Made by a program: the position numbers and the translations under genes
Assembly (NCBI GenBank): GCA_020310875.1
Contig: CM035406.1
Span: 227,651,942 to 227,715,941 of the forward strand
Direction of reading: 5' to 3'
Source: Ceratopteris richardii
Taxonomy: Eukaryota > Streptophyta > Polypodiopsida > Polypodiales > Pteridaceae
DNA: 64,000 nt
Notes under the pieces: model-generated
The model's database searches: none
The model's input: the letters and a program-made list of their open reading frames with translations, nothing else
Told to the model about the DNA's origin: nothing
Part shown: one piece after another, positions 25,330 to 36,499 of the stretch
How positions within the stretch are numbered: position 1 is the stretch's first letter
Layout of the letters: every line of letters starts with the position of its first letter

Positions 25330-27088
25330 AATCATCATCTAAATATCTTCTTTTTTATCCCAAATGTATGTATCGAAAGCTCTATGATACAGAAGGAGTC
25401 GATCATGGAAGAACTGGCTCAAAGGCGAGTGGATCCCTCTTATATTTTTAAGACTAATGCAACCATCGTAATTCAACCATAGAGGCAAGCGAAACAGTAC
25501 AAGACAATTGCTATATCAAATAGAAAGACATCATTCAAGAAGAACGTAGTTCCAAACATGAAGCAAATCTAGGTACGGAAAGGAGAGCAACCATCAGCTT
25601 CATCCTAACAATTCCCAATCAAGCCAACCAACCATGTCCAAAGAAAAACCAAGCAACGAGGACAAGCTCAACCACAAGGTATCCAAAATTTTGGGTGCCT
25701 AAGAAATTAGCTGTAGCTCAACAAGGACAATTACACATGTGGGTACCCAAGGAACTTGTACAGGCACAAACCGTGTGATCTCTCTCATGAGAAAAGTCTC
25801 AACAAAGAAGCCAAGGAGAGGCAAGCATCAGAACCAAGCATAGAGATCAAAAGAGGATCAAATCACCTCTTCGACAATAGTAAGAAGAAAATCATCAAGG
25901 ATATGGGTTTGGAAACCAAAATCACTAGTAGCCCCCACAAAACCAAAGAGCCAGTCATGAGGGCTAAAAAATTTAAGAGGGCTAAAAAATTTAGGAAAAC
26001 ATCCAAAGATGAAGAGGCCAAAAATGATCTATAGGCGGCAAAACATTGTTCTAAGGTGGCATCAACATCTGCAAGTAACATCGAAAGCCTCCATGTGCGA
26101 AAATCATGTGCCATCGGCATAACCCCGTCTTTTGCACCATTCAGGTCATGCATTTCCACAGTATGCATCAATATAGGGCCACATTACAAGGCCATGCATA
26201 GACACAATTGAGAATACCAGGCACATGAGACACATTTGACACATGTAAACTATTTTATTGATACTAACAACCTTCTTCTTGTTTTGTGACTGCTAAAAAA
26301 AAAAGAGAGAGAAAAGAAAAAAGAAAAGGAAAAAAACAAAAGAGAGAAAGAAAAAGACTTTGCACTCAAAGAATCTCATCAGTGAACCATCAACAAGGAA
26401 ATCCATCAACAAGAAAGACAAGCCAATGGTCAATCACCATGATAGGAGTACAAGACGAAGAGATGAATATCGACGGACCTTTCACCATGGTAAGCATCAC
26501 CTACTTGGGCAAAACTATAACCATGATCGATTAGGAAACCTCTTCGTCGTCATACCCTTAAGCACTTAGCTCAAGACCCAATTTCTTGCACCGCATTTCT
26601 TCATATGCATTCCCCAAGTACACATGCATAGGGCCACATTACAAGGCCGTGTACAAGGCACATATTTTCTTCAACCCATGCACTAATACACTTAGTTATG
26701 GGTTATGAGCACTTGGCATGATAACTATAGAAGCCATGTTTGAAAGATCCAAAGGACATCAAGGTTACCACAACAGTACCTATGAAGCAACTCATAGTCA
26801 ACAACTTCTCAAAATTAACATTGACAACCTCTTTTGAGCAACTCACAATTATTGAAAGTTCACAAATACACCCTCATGTTGGAATCTAAGGAAGAAGTAC
26901 ATGCAAAGGGATTAAAAATTGAAAAGGCTAGTTGTGACAAAATGAAGAACCGGGCAACTGACCCTACTACATGTGGAAGAGAGACCTCTCTTGTGGATAC
27001 ATGATGGAAACTACCTCTCAAAGTACTACATGGAACGCCCACTCCAACAAGAGTCTGTCGGGGACGACAGACTCGAGAGGGGGAGGAG
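25330..27088 (+). pseudogene. Decayed retroelement interior before a Gypsy LTR
   Basis: This lies between R1 and the LTR at 27089. Plus-strand pieces such as 'KFWVPKKLAVAQQGQLHMW' (about 25690-25745) and the basic stretch at 25756-26034 look like retroelement gag-type text, but no catalytic motif was found. Its last bases, CTCGAGAGGGGGAGGAG (about 27072-27088), form a convincing polypurine tract abutting the LTR. The 5' LTR and PBS of this element were not found. Confidence 0.45.
26292..26362. repeat. Purine-rich low-complexity tract
   Basis: An A/G-only stretch of about 70 bases (GAGAAAAGAAAAAAG type). Open frames through it encode only K/R/E and should not be taken as a gene. Confidence 0.8.
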
Positions 27089-27700
27089 TGTTGACACTCA
27101 AGATCAAGCACAAGGTGTAGAAACACATCAAAGAAGTGGACACACAAGAAGAGGAAGCATGGAGGGAGCTCCAAGAAGTATATGTCAAATTTTCAGAGGA
27201 ACTCCCTATTAAAATAGTGATTTTCATCACTAAAAACCATTGTAAATACCATTTCACATTTTTGCAACTCCATTTTGTTCAAGTTGAGGAGTCCTCGATC
27301 TTGAGGAGTATTAGAAGTAGCTACGTACCACTTTCATGATTTTTAGACTTCATTTGAGCCCACAAATAAGCCCTAGAACCTAATTTTTAACTAAGCCAAA
27401 CACTAGGTATGGACAGGGCCAAACTTGTCAAAAAACTATAAATGGAGCTAGAGAGCTCATTTTTGGGGTTACTAAGTTGGAGGTTGGCTTGTGGAGATAG
27501 AAGCTATCCTTCCATTGTTCCTCTCTTTGTTCTTGCCTTGTGTGTATGTGTATGTGTGTGCATGCTTGTGTGCTTCTCACTCACATACATGTGCCTTCGC
27601 TTGCTCATGGTCTTCATACTAATCCTCATGTCTCCGCGAATTGACATTTATGAGATGGATCTCCTCACATTGGTACTCACCATTGTGCTAGAGTGACATA
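27089..27700 (+). repeat. Gypsy LTR (3' LTR), same family as element E
   Basis: It begins TGTTGACACTC directly after a GGGGGAGGAG tract and matches the LTR of element E throughout: 'ttcatcactaaaaaccattg', a TATA box (TATAAAT at 27437-27443), 'gagctagagagctcattttt', a GT-rich tract and 'attgacatt'. The purine tract places it as the 3' LTR of a plus-strand element. The 3' limit is approximate, because segment R2 begins within a few bases. Confidence 0.8.
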
Positions 27701-27702
27701 CA

Positions 27703-30309
27703 CCTAACGACTCCCTATGCTTCACACACACACATGATATTAGCAAAAAAAAGGTGGGGAAGAGGTATACAATACCTCCAAGCATACATTTCATGCATAA
27801 AGGCCACATACCTACTCACAAAGAACAATATACACAAGCAAGAAGAGGGATACACGAATTTCAAAAGTTACTCTTTGTATTATGGCAGGCTTTCAAGTTT
27901 TCTATAATGGGATTATGAAAATAAAAATGGCTATTTGTTCGAAACATTTATGGGTTTTCCCTTCTTCTCCTCTTCTTTCTACTTCTCTCTTTCTCTAGTC
28001 TTTCATTCTTTGCAACACTCTCGTCCTCTCGGTCTCTGTCATCCCTAACAAGCTTCATTCGGGTTTTCTTGATACACAACAAGTGGATGGGGATGTTCCG
28101 ATTGTCTTTCCGGGAAGGACCTTTATTAGCTCTGTCTGATCCTTCAAAAGCTTTCCTTTTAAATGTTGATCTCTACTCACTAGGGCTTGCTACCTTGTTA
28201 CTGGCCTCATACACAATTAGTGGAAGACGTAGCTTCTACAACTATTTAGGAAAGGGATATTTTCACTATTCCATCTTTCTAACTTTTGGTCTTTTGGCTC
28301 CCCCCATTTGTACTTCTTTATTTGCATCCACTGGGGTTTGCTTCATTTGTTTGGCTTGTGTCTTTTCTACCTTTGTATCTCCCTTTAGCGTGATGCATGC
28401 CTTGTTTTAAGTCTTAAACCTGAGAAAACAATGATTATATGCAACTAAATCTCCTTGATTTCCCATATTTTGGCCAACTTTTCTTACCATGGGGTCGCAA
28501 ATGTGCACAAATGCACTCATTTTACCGATTCCCAGTAGGATCGCCAAATGACTATGTATCGAGTGCTTGCAATTGTATCTTTTTAGCATATTTCCTAAGG
28601 CCTTTTACGGTCAAGTTGGTCTTGTTGCCCTTTCTATTCCAATTTTTCAGTCCTATTTATCCTCGAGGCACTAGACAATCGTGCATACATTCTTTCTCTC
28701 CTTTTTATTCTCTTTCGCCTCGAGTTCATATTCTTTACAGAACCTGGATACATTCTTTCCATTGAAAGACTTGCATCACCTAGTGGCTCATGAAGAGATA
28801 GGATAGCCCTTTGTTGTCTATCATCTTGTTGAATGTGTAGGAATTGAGCTAGGAGCTCATCCATTTTTAATGATCTAGACTTTGCATCATCGGCTAATCG
28901 TCGATTTTCTCGCTCTATGGTTTAGTCATCCCCTCAAATCTGCTTCACTAGGAATGTCACGAAGATCATAGAAAGGAGGGTGCAATTCAGTTGCAATGGC
29001 CTAGCACACAAGATTTCTTGAATGAGGATAAGGATCAATAGCACAATTGCATTAGGGTTTTTATGAGGTTTACATCCTCACACAATCACGTTTCTTGACC
29101 ATATGCTTCTCAATAAAAAATTAACTCTTTTGATTCGTCAATATTGATAATTCGGCATTAAGAAACTCAACATTTTTTAGCATAACCAAGGACTAATAGC
29201 AAGCTTCCGAATATAAAGTTTCTACATTCTCAACTCTAGCATTGAGTGCTTATAGACAAAGGAAAGGTCCATCATAAACTAAACCCTTTATAAACCATAG
29301 CGTCCCAGTTGCTCACTCCATATCAAACGTGTAGGAACTTGTTCTCTTTAAGTGAAAGAAGATGTTCTTATTTTTGTTGGACGTTAAGAATTGCATGCAA
29401 GAGATATTGTTTTGCTTTTCGTGTTCACATGTATGGAAGAAATGTCCCTTCATAAGCATATATTCTATCATTAATGTATATGAACATGTAGACATATTCA
29501 TAAACGTACTTGTGTGCTCAAGGGATTATGACAATTCTATGTGCACTCCTTCAGCTCCTTCAAATCCATAAGGAAATTTTCATCTCCTACATGTGCATGG
29601 CTCAAGGCTATCACTAGTACATGCACTCTCACTTGACACATCAATCTCCTTCACTACAATCAAATAGCATCGATGCGAGCAGCTATTTAAGAACTTCATA
29701 TTTAAGAACTTCGATTTTGAAAATAGCATGAAATGCATTCACTATTCACACACAACATACATAATACTCTTATAACTCTTCTTGTTCTGAACTCAAGAGG
29801 ACAATCCAAAAATGCTTCTAGAAAGATACATTATCCTCCACTGCTCTTGATCTTTTTAAACAAATATAAAAAGCATGATCAATTGAGTTGGCGCAGCACT
29901 TCACCTCAATATATTTTGATTAATATGATTGCAACAGCCATTTCATTGAAATCTGTCTGAAAGAATCCCTTTCCCAGGTACCAACCATTTGTACCTTGCA
30001 AACAGAATAGAAATAACCATGTTCTCAAAAAGTAGAAAATAGTCCATAAAACCTGCTCCCTGAAATCATCTCCTTATGCAGCATGAAGTTGCACAAAGAC
30101 CAGAATCATACCATGATCAATGACAACTTTTGTATAATCTATGATGGTGATCTATAGTATGCATTCTCTCTGTAATATCTTGGATATTCTGTGTATGATC
30201 ATCATCTAAATATTTTTCTTTTTAATCCCAAATCTGTCATCTTCACCTTCTCAGTACATAAGTGCAACCGCCATATCTTCCACTTTCTGGCTATGACTCT
30301 CGCCTTGAA
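27703..30309. repeat. Segment R2 of a diverged direct duplication
   Basis: Second copy of the segment at 22435-25329, same orientation, offset about 5.27 kb at its start. After 30309 the similarity stops abruptly. It carries its own open frames (28069-28410, 28439-28765). These share parts with the R1 frame at 22985-23449 but are interrupted differently, which argues against a conserved plus-strand protein. Confidence 0.8.
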
Positions 30310-32859
30310 ACCCTCCTTCCATCACCAGAGAAGATCTCCGTCCTATTGTTTCCCTCTGATGTTCCCGAAGAACTCAGAGAAGACCATGATTTAAACTCCC
30401 ATTTCCCCTTTTCAGATGTGCAAACAGCCCTCTGATGAAATGCTTTTTGCAATAATGAAAACAGTCGCCTCTCTTCTCTATTTATGCATACAAAGATGCA
30501 CTTCTTGTCATAGTTCCTTCTTTTGTTTGGCTTTAGTCAGCTGCACTTTCATTCAGGTTGCTGATTCTCACCTATTCACTTTTACCTTCGATTCAGCGAG
30601 CACCATTCATTCCCTCCGTTCTGGTTGAAATGTTCTACCTCATAGATGAAGAGACTGTCACTTCCCGATCAACAGAGGCTGGCCCCTCCTTTTTGTTTCT
30701 ATTGTGCGCCTCCATGAGCGGGGGGAAATTTCCTTCTCCTATAACATCTACTACATGCACCCTTTCTTCATCTTCTCCTGGTCTGCACACGTTATTGCTG
30801 CAATCATTTCTACACCTTCAACCGAAACCCTTGAGCTTGTTCGTCGGCTTGTCTCCCTCACAATGAGGACATGTGCAGAGTGATTTTGTTTCTTTCGTTC
30901 TATAAAATGCTCAACTTTTTCTAGTTCTCCCGAGGGTACCTTGGGTTTGCCCTCTGAGGCACAAGGCGAACTCAACCCCTGAACTCTTCAATACCTTGCC
31001 GAAGAAAACGGGGAAAAACAACAAAAAAGATTGACAATGCCGCTGACCCTCTGCTTGCCTCAACTCATCCAGAGAACACCCTAATTCCCATCCCGATCTC
31101 CTCGCGTCCACGTACATGCCTCCTCTTTTTGAGTCTTACCACTTTCTACCATCTTCATGCGAAATCAACAATCTTCTCCGTCTGGGCTTCCTGCTTCCTC
31201 TCTTTTCGGCACTGTTGTTTGGCATCCAAAAACAAAAACCCCTCTTCCTTCAACAGTTGGTCTCCCAATGAGTCATTTTCCCCTTCTTTTGTTTTCCTTC
31301 TGCGCATGGTCCCACCTCAACAGCCATGACCCTCCTCCACTCCAAAAATAGGGACAACAAAGCCATAGCTCTTACGAAGGCAGCCATGATACAGACCTGC
31401 AAGATAAACAGATAAAACTGGATTCTGCCTCTACCTACCTAGACCTGTGCGATAATGACAAAATGGAGAAGAAAGTCTTGCCAAAATGATAGTGCAGGTC
31501 ACTCCGTGGTTATTTGACTTTTTTTTCATCGCTTCATTCATTTTCATGCATTTAGTATATGATCGATAGGGATGAGTCCATGTGTGTGACTCGTGAGGGA
31601 CAAGCGTCAGCTCGCAAAGGTCTCAAGCTCGAGGGATACCCTAAGGTATTCGGTAGCAATGGGAATGAGTGTTGCATGATGGCCACATGGGGACACTAGA
31701 CCATTCTAGATCATTGCTATTTTTAGAGTACAAGAGTGTATATATGGATGAGAGGAGAGTCACACACATCATTCAAGTTTCTTTGCTTACACACATCAAT
31801 AAGTGGGCCACTTGGAAGTATGCCAATCGCACATCGTGCTTCACCATGTGCATGTGCACTTGTTTCCCTTTAGTCGAAACAAGCTTTTAAAGTTATTGAA
31901 AATATGTACTCATTTTGCTACAAACTTTGGTGTTGCATACTCGCATGGAACTAGAGAACTCGACCACTATCACATAGCATAGAATGTGATGTCATAATGG
32001 AGTATCCTATGTAAAGAGTCAAATACTCAACATTGCAAAATGCTAAATCTGATTCTAACAAGTGACAATTCCAAGCAACCAATCTGATGAAATGGTTTGC
32101 CAATATTCCCACTTTATTAAGGTCCATGAAGATGGAAAGAACATGTATGCCATGAAGCTATTCAATGTATTCATTGTTTGTAGATTTTGTAAGAAGGCTG
32201 CATATCTGATCTTCAATTACGTGCAGCCCTTTGCAATGCAAGTGATACAGATCCTGAAAATTTCTATAACCTACATAACACATTATATAAAGACTTCTAG
32301 AAGGTTTGTTTGATAGCATAGCTGAATAAGTGACGAAGAGACACATGCATATATGCACAACTTTTACAAAGAGCATGCACGTAAAAAATCCATCACGAAA
32401 AAACTTCCCCAAACTAGTGGTAACAAGATTGTTTGTTGTCAGATGGTGGGAATGTTCACATAATATCCGTCATTTTATGAGATGTAGCCATTTAACTTAG
32501 AGCATTGTAGAGATCAAAACACAATAGTGGACTCTCTCTCTCTCTCTCTCACTCACACACACACACATACACCTATGTAATCACTTGGAACCATAGAAAC
32601 ACACACATTCCCACACATGGACAACCAACCATCTTCTCATGTACCCATAGATGCTCATAAGTTAGCACATTTCATAGGGACAATGATTTAAATGAACTTA
32701 TTCATGCAAAACCCTCCCACCATTTCCCCTCGAACATAATAGTGTTATGCATAAAACATCACGTAAGTATGCCAGAAATGTGTGAGATTTGCAAAAGTAA
32801 CATGCCCTTGTGGGGATTTGGGTAGAGGGTAAGATTATTCTTTTTAAACTCAATGATTA
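30310..32859. other. No recognisable gene; less repetitive sequence
   Basis: Compared with the flanks, 30310-31500 has fewer A/T runs, and short open frames occur on both strands (30416-30628 plus, 30975-30751 and 31117-30911 minus). None shows a domain I recognise, and none has convincing splice sites. From 31500 to 32860 nothing coding is seen. A CT/CA microsatellite is at 32531-32572. Confidence 0.35.
32531..32572. repeat. (CT)n(CA)n microsatellite
   Basis: A CT run followed directly by a CA run, about 40 bp in all. Confidence 0.85.
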
Positions 32860-33987
32860 GTTACCTTTTTCTTTGATCTTCTTCTTTTCCTAATAGATTC
32901 TCCCTCCACACATCCCTCCTCTTGAAATCCATCATCCTCGATAGGCTTTTGATGGCGATGTGCATAAGTCTGATAGACTCGTTGTTGCTTGGCATTGGGC
33001 AAATTTGCTTCACAAATCATGAAATGTTGCCATTGTTCTAATTTGACTCCATCATTAGGGACTTGTCCATGATCAACATAAAAATATAGTTAGGCTACTA
33101 ATCTTGCATTCAAGTTGGAGGAGATCTTTAGAAAAATTATAGATTCCATTTCAAAAAACCCTGTGAAGAAGGTCTCTTCAATATTTTGTGAATAGGGACT
33201 TGGAAAAAACATGAGCCTCGAATAGTAGGCCATGATTGTAGAGTGGTTAGGTGTTACTGATAAACCAAATATAAGAGGAGCTACTTGGTTTATGCTGATG
33301 AAACTGAGGAATGTGTACTTAGCAAACTTAAAAACTTTCAATACTATGAGTACCATGCTGAGGATTTTATTTGTGAGCTTTATAGTTAAGTTCGGACATG
33401 GGCATGCTTCCCTAGCCAAAAATTCATTGTTCAAATCATGTAGTCTTTAGTAAGTGAATAGTCATGTGGTGGGCTTGAAAGTAATGGAAAATTGAGCCAT
33501 TACTGATTAATAGTACATGTGGGCTTCTCTTCCCAAAACTTTGGTCATGGTCTTCGTCTAGGCACTTGGAAAAAGGATGGGTTCACCTGCAGTAGATATG
33601 ATGCCTCTTGCCAATTTACTCTTAGAGTTGGATTCTTCTCCAAAAATCGTTTTTTCCAAAGAGGATCAGACTCATTGAATTGTTCTTGTGTATAGTTGAA
33701 TGTTGTAGTAGTGAACTTTAAGTCATGGTGTGGATCCCTTTATGTGATTTTCTTGATATACCTATGAGTTTTTTCCTCCATTATGCCATATGGAATGTTG
33801 AATGGCTTCATAATTCTATTGAGATCTTTACTTCAGACCTTTACCTCCTTCATTACCCATTTTACTATTTCTTCAAACGATTGTGTCATGTGAGACATCA
33901 GTAGTTCGTGCTCTTTTTAATCTAGCTCTATATCATTGCTCTTGGATAGGAGAATGAACAATGGGGAGAGAAAAGGAATGTACCTCA
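32860..33987 (-). pseudogene. Unknown minus-strand gene remnant, downstream part
   Basis: Read on the minus strand, this is protein-like text with several stops. Near 33900-33650 are 'QSFEEIVKWVMKEVKV', 'NRIMKPFNIPYGIMEEK' and 'SDPLWKKRFLEKNPTLRVNW'. Next is 33434-33090. Near 33070-32860 is an open stretch with 'DGVKLEQWQHFMICEANLP', 'QRVYQTYAHRHQ' and a basic tail, ESIRKRRRSKKK, which looks like a nuclear localisation signal. Copia C is inserted exactly at 33987, and the upstream coding continues at 41547-41976. I do not recognise the family; a transposon-encoded DNA-binding or accessory protein is possible. Confidence 0.4.
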
Positions 33988-36498
33988 TGTCACGAGGAAG
34001 GAGATAAGGAAGAGAGCTCACACACACGCTCTCACTCTCAAGGAGAAGCACACACACAGATTGAGGCAAGGAAGAATGCTCTTCTTCTTCTTCTTCTATT
34101 ACAAGAATGACCTAAAAACAAGAACACAACCAGTGCAATATATAAAGATTAGTACATAAGGAAAAATCTAATGTCCACGAATGAGTGAGCTGGCAAGTAA
34201 CAAATGTGCCATCACTCTCTGTAGATAAATCTAATAAAGCTACATGAAGTATCCTGGCATATACCGGTGTGGAGGTGATCGCAATCCGGGTGGATCGGGT
34301 CCGGTCGTGGCACACACAGGGTGTATGAAGCTAATGAATGTTGGAAGGTTTAAGGACATGAAAGTGAAATTAATGTTGAGTATGGAGAAGAGAGAGATGT
34401 TGAAATGATTATGGGAATAGGAATGTAGGAGTGCAAGTTAGATTTATGAACATGAATGATAAGAATGAAAGAGAACCATACATACGAATGAAATTTGGAA
34501 GGAAGAATGGTCCATTGAAGGAGCTTCTTAAACACTTCCTAATTCCAATCCATATGCATAGTCTTCTTTGGATGATATGTATGCATGACGAGAATAGATG
34601 GAACCCTTACACATAAACCAGTTTCGAAAGGAAGAATGGTCCAATATTGGAGCTTCTTATACACTTTCAGAAACTAATCAATATGTATGGGTATGTATGG
34701 ATTATATGCATGCAAGTGAATTATGATGATAGAGTTTACTCACAAGTTCAATGAGACATCCTCACTGGTTCAACGCAATACTGCGGAGCCTTCTCACACA
34801 TAGAAGAAATAGAAGACATGTAAAAATACTTAAGAGACTGAGAGAGGAGACAAGAGACAAGTGACAAGTGACATGAATTAAAAGGATTTGAATTAAGTTA
34901 CATGTAAAATATCGTCGTGGTACGTCATGCTAAGCAGTCTACTGATCAAAGGTGGTTCCGACCCTCAAACCATGACAGTTCAACCGAATGTCACACGTAA
35001 GAAGGTGAGTTCCACTCCAGTGACCCTATGTCTGTCTAGGCTCGTAACGTCTAACTAAAGAAGTCTAAGACTCATTAAAATCAGCTCTAACTCACTCACA
35101 CGCTCCACCGAGGGTGAGTCAAGATAGAGATGCTGGTTTCAAGAGCCTATCCTAGATTGGAGTTCTAACTTAAATTTGAAACTAGGTTCTATACTCATAC
35201 TAGCTCACCTTGGATCCTCACTCGCTCAACCGAGGGTGATCGTCTCAAGGAAACCGTAAGCTAGCATGAGCCCTATGGATGCCTAACAATGATGCTCTAG
35301 GAGTTTGGAGGGGGGTTTATATAGTTTTTTGAATGAATTTGGGCCCTTGGATCTAGAGAAATCAACTCTCAACTCTAGGATCACTACTTTCGATTACAAC
35401 CATTTGATTAATCAAATCAATGGCTTGGAATTGTTCTTTCTATCAAATCTAGTGTAAAGGAGTGAATTTTAGGCGCCCTCATTCTCCACCATTGGATCTG
35501 GGGATGATCTGGACCGTCGGATCAGTGCTGACATCGATTCGGATAAGATAAGCCACTATTTTTGGAGAAATGCTGCATTATTGATCTTTGATTGTAAAAA
35601 AGGTCTTCTTTTATGGAAAAAATTCGTGGATCCTCCTTCCTTTATGCTTTAGTGCATCTCCACCCTTGAATATGAGCTCATCTTGACCGTACAACATAGT
35701 TCAATCATATTTTGACATGTGGCAGACATTCAAGCCTTCAATTTTCTTATTCTAGAAAACTGCGGTGACCTTGAAAACTGGACTTTGTGCTCTTTGACCC
35801 TCCAAAAAGTCTTTGATGAAGATGAAACATTGTAGGACTATGTTTCCAAAGATCTCCTTCAGGAATATGCAAAAAAAACTCCCATCTGAATCTAACTTGT
35901 ACAAGTTTGACTACATTTGGAAGCTTGCAAGGTGGCATTAAGGTGTCTAGGAAGCTCGGATAGCCTTGAAACTTTATACAAATATGTAGCCACATATGGT
36001 CTTTATACATGCCAAACCATATGGCTAACATAAATTTCTATACAAGAATTTGTAGGGTCAAACTAGAAAAAATACATTTTTACAAAATGAACATAGCATA
36101 TCAATGTGCTACCAAATCCATTTTCTGCTGAAATTTGGGCTATAGACTGCCTTTGACAATCTTTACAAGTATATGGATTTTCATCTAATTTGGTGACAAT
36201 GAAATTTTTGCCCTAATTTCCCAACTTTGACCAGCTTTGACCAACTTTGACCGCTACCATGGACTTTCTTGATTTCTTTGAAACTTTGTATGTGACCTTC
36301 CTTTGACATCCTTGATGCATCCTGGACTTCTCGGGGAATTCTGGCTACCTTCGCCAAATATGTTTTTTGTAGGCCTTCACAAGTGAGAGAGGAGAGCAAA
36401 TCTCGACGACACCGGTGTGACCACTATACATGTCAGAGAAACAAAAAACTAATATGTGTCATCCTTGATCATCACATGTTGAGCTTGATATCTCAACA
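33988..36498 (-). repeat. 3' LTR of Copia C, with insertion
   Basis: 33988-34271 and 36420-36498 together match the 368-bp LTR at 41179-41546, apart from a 17-bp deletion and about 12 extra bases. The part between is foreign (see 34272-36410). Confidence 0.88.
34272..36410. mobile_element. Unclassified 2.1-kb insertion in Copia C LTR
   Basis: The sequence is absent from the other LTR of the same element. The 9-bp direct repeat ACCGGTGTG occurs at 34263-34271 and 36411-36419, as expected for a target-site duplication of Mutator-like length. No transposase and no long terminal inverted repeats are visible, so it would be non-autonomous. It contains two diverged copies of a block with GGAAGAATGGTCCA (about 34499 and 34629) and two 'CGCTC(C/A)ACCGAGGGTGA' motifs (about 35100 and 35222). 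The superfamily is not established. Confidence 0.55.
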
Positions 36499-36499
36499 C

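Noticed and set aside
26286..26534. Lysine-rich protein gene
   Set aside because: The frame runs through a purine-only low-complexity tract and has no conserved features.
22435..30309. R1 and R2 as a pair of long LTRs
   Set aside because: No TG...CA ends, PBS or TSD at the limits, and a different Gypsy LTR directly abuts R2.
30416..30628. Small secreted-protein gene
   Set aside because: A hydrophobic start is visible, but there is no homology, no splice context and no supporting frame conservation.
32062..32313. Zinc-finger (BED-like) transposase fragment
   Set aside because: Only one C-x2-C pair and no following histidines or other domain text; too weak.
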